Origin: Desulfobacteraceae bacterium
GTDB taxonomy: Bacteria; Desulfobacterota; Desulfobacteria; Desulfobacterales; SURF-7
DNA: 64,000 bases
Direction: 5' to 3'
NCBI GenBank assembly: GCA_003599865.1
Contig: QZKS01000098.1
Span: forward strand, 22,958-86,957
Part shown: positions 26,863 through 36,381 of the stretch, piece after piece
Layout: each line of letters opens with the position of its first letter
Numbering within the stretch: the stretch's first letter is position 1
Notes under the pieces: generated by a model
Databases searched by the model: none
Told to the model about the DNA's origin: nothing
What the model saw: the letters and a program-made list of their open reading frames with translations, nothing else
Made by a program: the position numbers and the translations under genes

Positions 26863-28824
26863 GTGTGTGGTATTACAGGAATGATCGGGCGCTCCATTGC
26901 CGGGGATAGCTGGACAGAAACATTGAACCGGATGGCCCTTGCACTGTCTCACCGGGGACCGGATGATGGCGGAATCTGGTTTGACCCGGAAGCGGGTGCC
27001 GGTCTTGCCCATCGACGACTTTCGATTATCGATCTATCCGAAGAAGGGCACCAGCCCATGATTTCCCACTCCGGACGATATGTGATCGCCTTCAACGGCG
27101 AGGTTTACAATTTCAAGGAGCTTCGAAAAGAACTTCATCAGGAGCCGATCGCCTGGCGGGGAAATTCCGATACGGAAGTGATGCTTGCCGCATTCGATCA
27201 CTGGGGCATCAGGCGGGCCGTGAAGCAATTTATCGGGATGTTTGCGTTTGCCGTGTGGGACCGCCAGGACCATCTGCTGTATTTATGCAGGGATCGGCTC
27301 GGGATCAAACCGCTGTATTTTTCACGGATTTCAAAGGGGCTGCTGTTCGGATCGGAGCTGAAGGCCATCATGAAGCATCCTGATTTTGTGCCGGAAATCA
27401 ACCCGGATGCGCTTTCGCTTTTTTTCCGCTACAGCAATATACCGGCACCGTATTCCATTTTTCAGCATACATGGAAGCTGATGCCCGGCACGATCCTCAG
27501 CATCTCACCGGAGGAGCTGCAGAAAGGCTCCCGGCATCCGGAGGCGGAGACATACTGGTCGGCCCTTGATATTGCGGAAGCCGGACAAGGGAATATGGTT
27601 TCCATCGGATTTCAGGAGGCTGCCGAACAACTGGAATCCCTGCTGGGTGATGCCATTCGCCTCCGGATGATCAGCGATGTACCCATAGGAGCGTTTCTGT
27701 CCGGAGGGGTGGATTCATCAGCCATTGTTGCCCTGATGCAGGCCCAAAGCACCCGGAAGGTGAAAACCTTTTCCATCGGATTCCGGGAAACCGGTTATGA
27801 TGAAGCCGGTTATGCAAAAGCCATCGCCGAACATCTGGGGACGGATCATACGGAACTCTATGTTTCTTCGGAAGATGCCTTGCAGGTGATACCCGATTTG
27901 CCGGCTTTCTTTGACGAACCGTTTTCCGATTCATCGCAGATCCCGACCTATCTGCTTTCCAAGCTGACGCGGGAACATGTCACGGTCTGTCTTTCCGGGG
28001 ATGGGGGAGATGAGGTGTTTGGCGGGTATAACCGTCATTTTTTGTGGGAATCGATCTGGCGGAATATCAAATGGATTCCTGCTCCGGCAAGGGTCACGCT
28101 GGCCCGCATGTTTCAGTCCGTGCCGCCTGGCATGTGGGATGCAGTGGTTTACAGACTGATTTCCGTATTGCCTGCAAAATTCAAACTGGATACGCCCGGA
28201 GACCGGATCTTTAAATTATCGGAAGCCATTGCCGCCGGGACACCGGAGTTGATGTACCGCAGCTTTGTCTCCCATTGGAAACATCCGGAAGACCTTGTAA
28301 GGGGAACCAGGGAACCCTTGACCATGGCAACGGATGGACATCGCAAACTGCCGTTTCAGGATTTTACCCATGTGATGATGGCCCTGGATCTGGCAACCTA
28401 TCTGCCGGACGATATCCTGACCAAGGTGGACCGGGCCAGTATGAGTGTGGCCCTGGAAACAAGGGTTCCGATTCTGGATCACCGCGTTGTGGAATTTTCC
28501 TGGAGGCTGCCTCTGGAAATGAAGGTGAAAAATCGCCAAGGCAAACGGATTCTGCGCGAGGTGCTGTACAAATACGTCCCTAAAAGCATGATCGAAAGGC
28601 CCAAAACCGGCTTTGCCGTCCCCCTGGAAACCTGGCTGCGGGGACCGTTGCGGGACTGGGCCGAATCGCTGCTGGACAAGAGAAAGATCAAAGAGCAGGG
28701 CCTGCTGAATCCGGATCTGATTCATGGAAGATGGAGGGAACACCTTTCCGGAAAACAGAACCGGCAGCATGAAATCTGGGATGTTTTGATGTTTCAGGAA
28801 TGGAAAAAACAATACAACCTATGA
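26863..28824 (+). CDS. asnB: Asparagine synthase-like glutamine amidotransferase (AsnB family)
   Basis: A 653-residue class II amidotransferase. The GTG at 26863 leaves Cys2 (start CGITG) as the N-terminal nucleophile that hydrolyses glutamine. The glutaminase domain covers about residues 2-215 (LAHRRLSI, FNGEVYN). The synthase domain carries the ATP-pyrophosphatase loop FLSGGVDSSAIVAL near 280 and CLSGDGGDEVFGGYNRH near 380. Inside polysaccharide clusters this family often amidates a uronic acid or similar glycan carboxylate rather than aspartate. It lies between the flippase and a sugar epimerase in a tightly packed operon, so a glycan-modifying role is likely. Housekeeping asparagine synthesis cannot be excluded. 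Confidence 0.9.
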   Translation: MCGITGMIGRSIAGDSWTETLNRMALALSHRGPDDGGIWFDPEAGAGLAHRRLSIIDLSEEGHQPMISHSGRYVIAFNGEVYNFKELRKELHQEPIAWRGNSDTEVMLAAFDHWGIRRAVKQFIGMFAFAVWDRQDHLLYLCRDRLGIKPLYFSRISKGLLFGSELKAIMKHPDFVPEINPDALSLFFRYSNIPAPYSIFQHTWKLMPGTILSISPEELQKGSRHPEAETYWSALDIAEAGQGNMVSIGFQEAAEQLESLLGDAIRLRMISDVPIGAFLSGGVDSSAIVALMQAQSTRKVKTFSIGFRETGYDEAGYAKAIAEHLGTDHTELYVSSEDALQVIPDLPAFFDEPFSDSSQIPTYLLSKLTREHVTVCLSGDGGDEVFGGYNRHFLWESIWRNIKWIPAPARVTLARMFQSVPPGMWDAVVYRLISVLPAKFKLDTPGDRIFKLSEAIAAGTPELMYRSFVSHWKHPEDLVRGTREPLTMATDGHRKLPFQDFTHVMMALDLATYLPDDILTKVDRASMSVALETRVPILDHRVVEFSWRLPLEMKVKNRQGKRILREVLYKYVPKSMIERPKTGFAVPLETWLRGPLRDWAESLLDKRKIKEQGLLNPDLIHGRWREHLSGKQNRQHEIWDVLMFQEWKKQYNL

Positions 28825-29792
28825 AACGGATTCTGATTACCGGCGCTTCCGGCTATATCGGAAAAGCATTGGCATGGAAGCTGTCCGGTGAACATGAGGT
28901 GATGGGGCTGTATCATCGCAATCCGCCTGCCGATCATGGCAGCATCATCTGGGAAAAAGCGGACCTGGCCAATGCGGATACCATCGAGAGGCTGATGCGG
29001 CAATTTTCTCCGGATGTGGTGATCCACAGTGCCGCGATCGCCCACCAGAGCCTTCAACAGATTGACCGGAAAACCTATTTTGAAATCAACAGCATGGCAA
29101 CCGAAAAGATCGCCCGGGCTGCCTGTCTGGCCAATCCGGATGTGCGGTTTATCTTTATGTCTTCCATTTCCGTATATGGGGAAAACAGGCTGGTTATTCC
29201 GGTAACCGAAACCCATCCATGCCGGCCATCCGGTGATTATGCCATGAGCAAGCTGGATGCCGAGAATCGTCTGCTGGAGCTCTGTCATAAGGGGCAACTG
29301 CGTTTTCTGACCATATTCAGACTCGCGCCTGTTTATGACAAGACCTGGAGTCACAATCTGGATCGAAGGGTATGGGGGCCGTTGAAACTCTTTTATCTGA
29401 AATTCGGTTCCGGGCGGCAGCGCATGTCGGCGCTGGCAAGGGCCAATCTTTCCGACCTGATGGCGTATTGGATTGCGGACGAAAAATGGAAAACGGAAAG
29501 TCCCATGATACTGAATGTCTGTGATGAAAAACCATACTCATTCCATGAGATGATCAGGACCTTTCGGAAGTCCGGAATCAGGCCGTCCGTGCCGGTGATT
29601 TCCTGTCCTTTGCCGATCATATTTGCGGCTACGAGAATCGCCGGGCTGTTTTTCCCCGGAAAAAGAGAATGGATTCATGCCTGTTATGAAAAGCTTGCAT
29701 TCAGCCTGGTCTTTGATAATAAGAAAATGCTTGAAACCGGTTTTACCCCGGTGCATGATCTTGCCGGCGTTTTCGGCGTAACCGGCAGATGA
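28821..29792 (+). CDS. NAD-dependent sugar epimerase/dehydratase (extended SDR)
   Basis: A 323-residue extended SDR protein. The Rossmann motif is ITGASGYIGKAL at the N-terminus, followed by FMSSISVYGEN (catalytic serine) and the Tyr-x3-Lys motif in GDYAMSKLDAE near residue 145. The ATG at 28821 overlaps the stop of the amidotransferase gene in an ATGA junction; the upstream ATG at 28800 would need a 25-base overlap and is less likely. It probably converts an NDP-sugar at C4 or makes a 4-keto intermediate. Its proximity to the amidotransferase might point to an NDP-uronic acid. The exact substrate cannot be read from the sequence. Confidence 0.85.
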   Translation: MKRILITGASGYIGKALAWKLSGEHEVMGLYHRNPPADHGSIIWEKADLANADTIERLMRQFSPDVVIHSAAIAHQSLQQIDRKTYFEINSMATEKIARAACLANPDVRFIFMSSISVYGENRLVIPVTETHPCRPSGDYAMSKLDAENRLLELCHKGQLRFLTIFRLAPVYDKTWSHNLDRRVWGPLKLFYLKFGSGRQRMSALARANLSDLMAYWIADEKWKTESPMILNVCDEKPYSFHEMIRTFRKSGIRPSVPVISCPLPIIFAATRIAGLFFPGKREWIHACYEKLAFSLVFDNKKMLETGFTPVHDLAGVFGVTGR

Positions 29793-29823
29793 ATAACAAA
29801 ATGATATTTCCGGCAGGAGCAGC

Positions 29824-30900
29824 ATGATGGAGAAAAAAATACTGGTGACCGGCGGATCGGGTTTTATTGGTTCCAATTTTATCCGGCACACCCTGCAGAT
29901 CCGGCCCGGATTTCAGATCCGGAACCTGGATGCATTGACCTATGCGGGAAATCCGCTGAATCTGGAAAATCTGCCGGTGGATCACCAGGCCCGGTATGGT
30001 TTTATCCAGGGCGATATCTGTGATGCCCGATTCCTGAAAAACCTGTTCGAGCAGGAGACATTCGACGGGGTCATCCATTTTGCCGCCGAATCCCATGTGG
30101 ACCGCTCCATTCATGGACCGGAAGCATTCATCAGAACCAATGTCAATGGAACCTTTCAATTGCTGGAAGCCTGCCTTGCCATGTGGAAGCAAAACGGCAG
30201 TCCTTCCGATTTCCGGTTTCTGCACATATCAACGGATGAGGTTTACGGAAGCCTCGGCAAAGAAGGGTATTTCACCGAAAAAACACCATATGATCCATCC
30301 AGTCCGTATTCCGCATCCAAGGCATCTTCCGATCATCTGGTAAAGGCATATCATCGAACCTTCGGACTTCCGGTTGTCGTGACAAACTGCTCCAATAATT
30401 ACGGCCCGTATCAGTTTCCGGAAAAACTGATTCCCCTGATAATCCTCAATATCATCGAACAAAAAGACCTGCCCGTATATGGAGACGGAAAAAATATCCG
30501 GGACTGGCTGTATGTGATCGATCACTGCGAGGCGCTGGTAACGGTTTTTCTCAAGGGAGTAATCGGCGAAACCTATAATATCGGGGGCGGGACCGAACTG
30601 GAAAATATCCGGATCGTTCATCTGCTTTGTGAACTGCTGGATGAAAAGCTGGGCCGATCCGGGAAGAACAGCAGCAAAAGTCTGATACGGTTTGTAACGG
30701 ACAGACCCGGTCATGACCGCCGCTATGCCATCGATGCCTCTAAAATCGAGCGGGAGCTGGGCTGGAAAGCACGATTTGTTTTTTCAGAAGCGATCGCCCG
30801 GACCATTGACTGGTATATGGATCATATGGACTGGGTAAACTCGGTGCGAAGCGGTGACTACCGGAAGTGGATCGAGAATAACTACGGGAAACGAAAATAA
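29824..30900 (+). CDS. rfbB: dTDP-glucose 4,6-dehydratase
   Basis: Second step of dTDP-L-rhamnose synthesis: dTDP-D-glucose to dTDP-4-keto-6-deoxy-D-glucose, NAD-dependent. The 358-residue protein has the cofactor motif [12 protein letters not shown], the conserved [11 protein letters not shown], the catalytic STDEVYGS motif near residue 137 and YSASKASSD (Tyr-x3-Lys) near 165, followed by [14 protein letters not shown], all diagnostic for RmlB/RfbB. There are adjacent ATG codons at 29824 and 29827; a GGAGCAGC ribosome site precedes them. It heads the rfbBACD run, whose last three genes overlap one another. Confidence 0.97.
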   Translation: MMEKKILVTGGSGFIGSNFIRHTLQIRPGFQIRNLDALTYAGNPLNLENLPVDHQARYGFIQGDICDARFLKNLFEQETFDGVIHFAAESHVDRSIHGPEAFIRTNVNGTFQLLEACLAMWKQNGSPSDFRFLHISTDEVYGSLGKEGYFTEKTPYDPSSPYSASKASSDHLVKAYHRTFGLPVVVTNCSNNYGPYQFPEKLIPLIILNIIEQKDLPVYGDGKNIRDWLYVIDHCEALVTVFLKGVIGETYNIGGGTELENIRIVHLLCELLDEKLGRSGKNSSKSLIRFVTDRPGHDRRYAIDASKIERELGWKARFVFSEAIARTIDWYMDHMDWVNSVRSGDYRKWIENNYGKRK

Positions 30901-30934
30901 TTTTCGCCGTCAAGATGAGAGGAGTGGAAGGTTT

Positions 30935-31819
30935 ATGAAGGGAATTATTCTGGCGGGAGGCTCCGGCACCAGGCTGTATCCGATCACAAGGGTGGTCAGT
31001 AAACAGCTGTTGCCGGTTTATGACAAGCCCATGATATATTACCCCTTGTCTGTCCTGATGCTTGCAGGTATCCGGGATATCCTGATCATTTCAACACCGG
31101 AAGACCTGCCCAATTTCAGGAGACTTCTGGAAGACGGCTCCCAATGGGGGATTTCTTTCACCTATGCGGTGCAGCCAAGTCCGGATGGCCTAGCCCAGGC
31201 GTTTACCATTGGAAAGGAGTTTATCGGAGATCAGAATGTCTGCCTGATCCTGGGAGATAATATTTTCTACGGGCATGGATTGATCGAACAGCTCCGGGAT
31301 GCGCTTGCCAGAAAAGCCGGTGCCACTGTTTTCGGCTACTGGGTAAGAGATCCGGAGCGCTATGGTGTTGTTAAATTTGATCAAAACGGCCAGGCTGTCA
31401 ATATTGTGGAAAAACCAAAGGAACCGCTCTCAAACTGGGCGGTAACCGGTCTTTATTTTTATGATAACCGGGTGGTGGATATCGCCTCAAACCTCAAGCC
31501 GTCTGCCAGGGGAGAACTGGAAATCACGGATGTCAACAAGACCTATCTGGAAATGGGGGAACTGTATGTTCAGAAGCTGGGGAGAGGAATTGCCTGGCTG
31601 GACACCGGTACACATAAAAGTCTGATTCAGGCATCCAATTTTATCGAAGCCATTGAGCAGCGGCAGGGTCTGCGTGTTGCCTGTATTGATGAAATCGCCT
31701 ACAAGATGGGATATATCAGCAAAGAGCAGGTGGAAGAGCTGGCCCGGACCCTGATTAAAAATCATTACGGGCAGTATTTGCTGGAAATGCTCAAACACGA
31801 TGAGAAATTTATTTTATGA
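30935..31819 (+). CDS. rfbA: Glucose-1-phosphate thymidylyltransferase
   Basis: First step of the rhamnose pathway: glucose-1-phosphate plus dTTP to dTDP-glucose. The 294-residue protein starts [17 protein letters not shown], the nucleotidyltransferase signature, followed by [16 protein letters not shown] and ILGDNIFYG (metal-binding Asp) near residue 108, and WLDTGTH near 223. The start at 30935 is supported by the AGAGGAGTGGAAGG sequence just upstream; the open frame extends further back, into rfbB, only by chance. The stop overlaps the rfbC start by four bases (ATGA). Confidence 0.97.
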   Translation: MKGIILAGGSGTRLYPITRVVSKQLLPVYDKPMIYYPLSVLMLAGIRDILIISTPEDLPNFRRLLEDGSQWGISFTYAVQPSPDGLAQAFTIGKEFIGDQNVCLILGDNIFYGHGLIEQLRDALARKAGATVFGYWVRDPERYGVVKFDQNGQAVNIVEKPKEPLSNWAVTGLYFYDNRVVDIASNLKPSARGELEITDVNKTYLEMGELYVQKLGRGIAWLDTGTHKSLIQASNFIEAIEQRQGLRVACIDEIAYKMGYISKEQVEELARTLIKNHYGQYLLEMLKHDEKFIL

Positions 31820-32379
31820 AAGTGACATCAACCGATCTGAAAGAAGTGCTGCTCATAGAACCCAGGGTCTTTGCCGATAATCGCGGCTATTTCTATGAAG
31901 CCTATCACCGGGAACGGTATTTCGAAAACGGAATCCGCTCCACGTTTATTCAGGACAATTTCTCCTATTCGGTTCAGGGCACCTTGCGGGGACTTCATTA
32001 TCAGTCCCCCAAACCGCAGGCCAAGCTTGTCCAGATATTGCAGGGAGAGATATATGATATTGCCGTGGATATCCGCAAGGGGTCACCCACGTTCGGGAAC
32101 TGGGTCGGTGTTTATCTGAGCGACCGGAACAAGCGGCAGTTATTTATTCCCGAAGGATTTGCCCATGGGTTTGCGGTTCTGAGTCCGGTCGCGCTCTTTG
32201 CGTATAAATGCAGCGATTTGTTTTCGCCTGAGTGCGAGGGCGGTATCAAATGGAATGATCCGGATCTGGGAATCCGGTGGCCCCTGGACAAGCCGATCCT
32301 GTCTGAAAAGGATTCCGGATACCCTTGCCTGAAAGATATTGAATCAGGCCGGCTGCCGGTCTATGGAGGGGACAGATGA
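31816..32379 (+). CDS. rfbC: dTDP-4-dehydrorhamnose 3,5-epimerase
   Basis: Third step of the pathway: epimerises dTDP-4-keto-6-deoxyglucose at C3 and C5. It has 187 residues, the usual RmlC size. Conserved elements: [11 protein letters not shown] near residue 22, the catalytic-histidine motif LRGLHYQ near 60, the [14 protein letters not shown] strand, and [13 protein letters not shown] near 112. It overlaps rfbA and rfbD by four bases on each side, so the three are translationally coupled. Confidence 0.97.
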   Translation: MKVTSTDLKEVLLIEPRVFADNRGYFYEAYHRERYFENGIRSTFIQDNFSYSVQGTLRGLHYQSPKPQAKLVQILQGEIYDIAVDIRKGSPTFGNWVGVYLSDRNKRQLFIPEGFAHGFAVLSPVALFAYKCSDLFSPECEGGIKWNDPDLGIRWPLDKPILSEKDSGYPCLKDIESGRLPVYGGDR

Positions 32380-33278
32380 CGATTCTGATTATCGGATGCA
32401 GGGGGCAGGTCGGGACCGAACTGGCCCTTCAGATGAAACAACGGGGCCGTGAAATCATTGCCGTGGATCTGCCGGAAATCGATATCACTGATTCATCATC
32501 CGTAAAAAATTACATTGCCCGTCCGGAAGTCAGCCTGGTTGTCAACGCCGCCGCTTACACGGCAGTGGACAGGGCGGAATCGGAAAGGGAACTCGCTTTT
32601 GCGGTAAACGCGCAAGGACCTGGTTTGATCGCCGAATCCTGCAGGATCGGAAACATTCCCCTGATCCATATATCAACGGATTATGTTTTTGATGGAACCA
32701 AGAGCAGTGCCTATGTGGAGACCGATCCGGTTTCTCCGGTCGGTATTTACGGGAAAAGCAAGGCTGCCGGCGATTCTCTGGTAGCAGGATGTCTTGAAAA
32801 ATATATCATCCTCAGAACATCCTGGGTATGCAGCGCCCATGGTGCAAATTTTGTTAAAACCATGCTTCGTTTGGGCAATGAAAAAGAAACCATCCGGGTT
32901 GTCGACGATCAGAAAGGATGTCCCACCTTTGCCCATGATATTGCAGAGGCCATCGTAACGATCGCGGAAAAATACCTTGCCGAACAGGAATTACCGTGGG
33001 GATGTTATCATTATTGCGGAAAGGGGGAGACCACCTGGTTTGCGTTTGCCCAGGAAATTTTCAGGCAGGCAGGAGAGCGCCGGGAATTGAAGTTAAAATC
33101 CCTGCTGCCGATTCCATCCTCTGAATATCCCAGCCCCGTAAAAAGACCGATGAATTCCGTATTGAATTGCAGCAAGATCATCGAAAAATTCGGAATCCAG
33201 CCCAGGCCCTGGAAAGAAAGCCTGCAACAAACACTGAATGATCTGTATCTTCAGGAATCCGCCATTACATCTTCATAA
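32376..33278 (+). CDS. rfbD: dTDP-4-dehydrorhamnose reductase
   Basis: Final step: NAD(P)H-dependent reduction to dTDP-L-rhamnose. The 300-residue SDR protein has a shortened Rossmann motif GCRGQVGTELA at the N-terminus, NAAAYTAVDRAE near residue 58, STDYVFDGT near 100 and YGKSKAAGD (Tyr-x3-Lys) near 126, followed by LRTSWV. All are standard RmlD motifs. It closes the 33-kb polysaccharide locus: the next + strand gene is almost 500 bases away and begins with its own promoter. Confidence 0.96.
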   Translation: MTILIIGCRGQVGTELALQMKQRGREIIAVDLPEIDITDSSSVKNYIARPEVSLVVNAAAYTAVDRAESERELAFAVNAQGPGLIAESCRIGNIPLIHISTDYVFDGTKSSAYVETDPVSPVGIYGKSKAAGDSLVAGCLEKYIILRTSWVCSAHGANFVKTMLRLGNEKETIRVVDDQKGCPTFAHDIAEAIVTIAEKYLAEQELPWGCYHYCGKGETTWFAFAQEIFRQAGERRELKLKSLLPIPSSEYPSPVKRPMNSVLNCSKIIEKFGIQPRPWKESLQQTLNDLYLQESAITSS

Positions 33279-33387
33279 CTCCTTCCAACCATCTCCCGTG
33301 TCCTTTTCATGAAAATCATCGACTCTTCCTTGTCTATTTTTCAGCAATAACCAATTGATCCACGGCTTGTTGATCCATCCGGCCGGT

Positions 33388-33564
33388 TTAATCCGTTGTG
33401 GTATAGGTGCAGGATATGCCTCTGGCCAGGATGCCCCGGATATTGTCCAGAATATTACAGGCATCAAAACATTTGGGAAATTGGTCCCTATGCTCGCAAT
33501 GTTTGCAAGGGCTTTGAATTAAAAAACCAATATCGAAATCGAATGTATCTCGGTTTGTTGTCAT
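33388..33564 (-). CDS. Small cysteine-rich hypothetical protein
   Basis: A 58-residue frame on the minus strand in the gap between rfbD and the DUF2760 gene. It contains five cysteines in the pattern CKHC, then KCFDAC, then a C-terminal GISC, which suggests a small metal-binding or disulfide protein. The region after the cysteines (NILDNIRGILARGIS) has the form of an amphipathic helix. ATG at 33564 is used; a GTG three codons earlier is in frame. There is no good ribosome site. It resembles small Desulfobacterota proteins from memory only, so it is tentative. Confidence 0.45.
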   Translation of the reverse strand: MTTNRDTFDFDIGFLIQSPCKHCEHRDQFPKCFDACNILDNIRGILARGISCTYTTTD

Positions 33565-33678
33565 TTTATTCACCGGTCCGAGACTACCATATCATCGAAG
33601 GGTAAACAAGGCCAAATCGAATGCAGAAAGGGCTCAGGAATGAAAGGGCAAATTCAGCAAGCCTGAGCCAAATGTTTC

Positions 33679-33707
33679 TTGACACTTCCGGCCGAAGCCC
33701 TTAGATT
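33679..33707 (+). promoter_or_regulatory. Sigma-70-type promoter for the DUF2760-Hsp70 operon
   Basis: TTGACA at 33679-33684, a 17-base spacer, and TAGATT at 33702-33707 (four of six matches to the -10 consensus). It lies about 50 bases before the start codon at 33760, where GTAAGGAG provides a ribosome site. No heat-shock (sigma-32) consensus was seen here. Confidence 0.55.
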
Positions 33708-33759
33708 TCACCTTTATTGCAATTCATCTTCCGGCATTCCGGGTAAGGAGAACCCCCAA

Positions 33760-34524
33760 ATGAATATAGGCAAGGCATATTCACGGACATCTTTTATCAG
33801 CATTTTTCTGGTGATCGTGATTCTTCTGGCATTGGTCGATTTCGCATTTTATTACGGCATGGATATGATTTTTTCCAAAATAACCATTTCCATGAAAGCC
33901 GGATCAGCAGGTCCCGAGCTGCCTGGTTTGATGGAAAAAATCAGCCGGATGGATATTTTGCTGCGAACCTATTTTGTACCGGTTTCCGCCGGAGTTTTTC
34001 TTTTGTTTGGACTGATGCTCTGGTTCTATCTGAAATCCGCTGTAAGAAAGCTTGCCAATCAGGCAGCAACTCCTTCGGCAAGAGAATCAAAATCGGATAG
34101 CGCCGCCCAAAAGGCTGCGGAAAAACAGAAAAAAGAATTGAGTGATCAGAGACTCTTCATACACCTCCTGTCTGTGTTTCAGCGTGAAGGAAGGCTGGTT
34201 GACTTTTTCTCCGAAAATCTGGATGAGTATGAAGATTCCCAGATCGGTGCCGCCGTCAGAAACATTCATGAAAATTGTCAGAAAACTATTAATAAATATA
34301 TGACATTAAAAGCAATTATCGATCAGAACGAGGGGGATAATGTCATTATCGAACCTGGATTTGATCCCAATGCCGTCAAACTGGTCGGTAATGTGGCCGG
34401 CGAGCCTCCTTTTAAAGGGATACTCCGACACCGGGGCTGGCAGGTTGCCAGGCTGGACCTTCCCAAGCTGTCCGATACCGGAAAACTGCAGGCCATCTCT
34501 CCGGCAGAAGTTGAGATTCAATAA
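33760..34524 (+). CDS. DUF2760 membrane protein
   Basis: A 254-residue protein with two N-terminal membrane helices (about residues 10-32 and 70-92), a charged Ala/Lys/Glu-rich linker (about 100-125) and a soluble cytoplasmic DUF2760 domain. The domain includes LLSVFQREGRLVDFF, near residue 130, and ends with GWQVARLDLP and LQAISPAEVEIQ, the recognisable C-terminus of the family. The start at 33760 is fixed by GTAAGGAG upstream; the longer open frame lacks such a site. It precedes two Hsp70-like genes by 24 bases. In other proteobacteria DUF2760 is found with the same partners, but its function is unknown. Here it may anchor the chaperones to the membrane (inference). Confidence 0.85.
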   Translation: MNIGKAYSRTSFISIFLVIVILLALVDFAFYYGMDMIFSKITISMKAGSAGPELPGLMEKISRMDILLRTYFVPVSAGVFLLFGLMLWFYLKSAVRKLANQAATPSARESKSDSAAQKAAEKQKKELSDQRLFIHLLSVFQREGRLVDFFSENLDEYEDSQIGAAVRNIHENCQKTINKYMTLKAIIDQNEGDNVIIEPGFDPNAVKLVGNVAGEPPFKGILRHRGWQVARLDLPKLSDTGKLQAISPAEVEIQ

Positions 34525-34548
34525 TATTTTCCACAAAGGAGTTGCCGT

Positions 34549-36381
34549 TTGTCTGACCCCGCATATATTATCGGTATTGACCTGGGTACCACCAATACGG
34601 TGGTTGCCTATACCGCAACAGAAGGTTTAAAAAAATCTCCTCCTGAAATCCATGTGTTTGATATACCGCAGGTTGTCAGTGAAGGAGTGGTCGAGACCCG
34701 GAATCACTTGCCCTCTTTTATCCTTATCCCTCAGGAACATCAGGTTTCACGGGAATCCCTGCATCTGCCATGGAAAAAGGAAGAACGGTTCTGTCTGGGA
34801 GAATTTGCGCGGGAACGCGGCAAAGAATTGCCGGATCATCTGATTTCTTCGTCAAAATCATGGCTTTGTCATGAAATAGTGGACCGGAGCAAGGCGATCC
34901 TGCCGTGGAATTCCCATAAAGATCATTTTAAAATGTCTCCCATTGAAGCCTCTTCCAAAATTCTGGAGCATATCCGCGATGCATGGAATCATACCATGGC
35001 TCATTCAGACCATCGCTGCCGGATTGAGGAACAGGAGATTTTCCTCACGGTGCCCGCCTCTTTTGATGCAATGGCAAGGGAGCTTACCGTCAAAGCAGCA
35101 CAAATGGCCGGTCTTTCCAATTTTACCCTTCTGGAAGAACCCCAGGCGGCATTTTATGCATGGATTCAAAGCAATGGAGACAGATGGCGTGATGTTGTCA
35201 GGAAGGGGGATCTGATCATTGTTTGCGATATCGGAGGCGGAACCAGCGACTTCAGCCTGATCAGGGTGTCGGAACAGCAGGGCGAGCTTGTTCTGGAACG
35301 AATCGCCGTCGGAGACCATCTTCTTGTCGGGGGAGACAATATGGATCTGGCCCTCGCATATACGGTGGCAAACAAGCTTTCCGGAACCGGGAAAAAGATC
35401 GATGCCTGGCAAATGCGCGGGTTGATGCACAGCTGCCGGATCGCAAAGGAAAAACTGCTTTCTGAAAATGGCCCGGAATCCTGCCCGATCAGCATATTGG
35501 GAAGAGGAAGCAGCCTGATCGGGAATACCATCAAAACCTCTCTGGACAGGGAAGAGGTGATAAAAGTCCTTGTCGACGGATTTTTCCCGTTCTGTGAAAA
35601 ATCCGACAGGCCGGTCGGCAACCGAAAGATCGGGCTTCAGGAACAGGGTCTTTCCTTTGAGGCAGATCCGGGGGTAACCAGACACCTGGCGAAATTTCTT
35701 TCCGGAAATGCCAATGATCCGATGAATACAAGGTTTCCGACGGCGGTGCTGTTCAATGGCGGCATCATGAAATCGGATTCGATTCGAAAACGGATCCTGA
35801 ATATTCTTTCTGCCTGGAAACAGCAGGAATCCGACGGCTCCGGTAAAACCGAAACCACCCGTGAACTGCAATCCCATGATTTTGATCTTTCCGTGGCTAA
35901 AGGAGCCGCATATTATGGCCTTGCCGGACGGGGAGAAGGAGTACGGATACGAGGCGGACTTGGCCGTTCCTATTACATCGGAATTGCCGCTTCCATGCCG
36001 GCTGTTCCGGGGATGCCGGCACCCATGAAAGCATTATGTGTGGCTCCTTTTGGAACGGAAGAAGGATCTTTGATCCGGATTGAGGATCAGGAATTTGTTA
36101 CCATGATGGGAGAACCGATTCAATTCGATCTCCTGGGTTCATCGGTGCGGAAGGAAGATCAGGCCGGAATGATGATTGAAGACTGGAATGACGGAGAGAT
36201 CGTACCGGTTGCCGCCATTGAAACCGTTCTGGAAGGCGATCATGGAAAAAGCCTTCCCGTATTTGTCGAGATCGAAATTTCGGAAATCGGTACGTTGTCA
36301 TTTCGATGCGTTTCACGGGAGGATGGCCGGAAATGGAAATTTGAATTCAATGTAAGGGAGAAAGAGAATCTTGCTGTCTGA
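34549..36381 (+). CDS. Hsp70-family protein, first of a pair
   Basis: A 610-residue actin-fold ATPase of the Hsp70 superfamily, divergent from DnaK. Phosphate-1 motif GIDLGTTNTVV is at residues 9-19, phosphate-2 motif VCDIGGGTSDFSLI near 226, and the adenosine motif FNGGIMKS near 400. Insertions relative to DnaK include SSSKSWLCH near residue 102. The C-terminal 130 residues look like a reduced beta substrate-binding domain (ISEIGTLSFRC), without an obvious helical lid. TTG at 34549 is the start, eight bases after AAAGGAG. The next gene overlaps by 11 bases. No GrpE or J-protein gene is adjacent. Confidence 0.88.
   Translation: MSDPAYIIGIDLGTTNTVVAYTATEGLKKSPPEIHVFDIPQVVSEGVVETRNHLPSFILIPQEHQVSRESLHLPWKKEERFCLGEFARERGKELPDHLISSSKSWLCHEIVDRSKAILPWNSHKDHFKMSPIEASSKILEHIRDAWNHTMAHSDHRCRIEEQEIFLTVPASFDAMARELTVKAAQMAGLSNFTLLEEPQAAFYAWIQSNGDRWRDVVRKGDLIIVCDIGGGTSDFSLIRVSEQQGELVLERIAVGDHLLVGGDNMDLALAYTVANKLSGTGKKIDAWQMRGLMHSCRIAKEKLLSENGPESCPISILGRGSSLIGNTIKTSLDREEVIKVLVDGFFPFCEKSDRPVGNRKIGLQEQGLSFEADPGVTRHLAKFLSGNANDPMNTRFPTAVLFNGGIMKSDSIRKRILNILSAWKQQESDGSGKTETTRELQSHDFDLSVAKGAAYYGLAGRGEGVRIRGGLGRSYYIGIAASMPAVPGMPAPMKALCVAPFGTEEGSLIRIEDQEFVTMMGEPIQFDLLGSSVRKEDQAGMMIEDWNDGEIVPVAAIETVLEGDHGKSLPVFVEIEISEIGTLSFRCVSREDGRKWKFEFNVREKENLAV

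Noticed and set aside
30854..30934. Extended N-terminus for rfbA
   Set aside because: It would overlap rfbB by 47 bases and precede the family start; the ATG at 30935 has a strong ribosome site.
3..33278. Insertion sequence or transposase in the polysaccharide locus
   Set aside because: No transposase-like frame or terminal inverted repeats were seen; rearrangement is inferred only from the flippase remnant.
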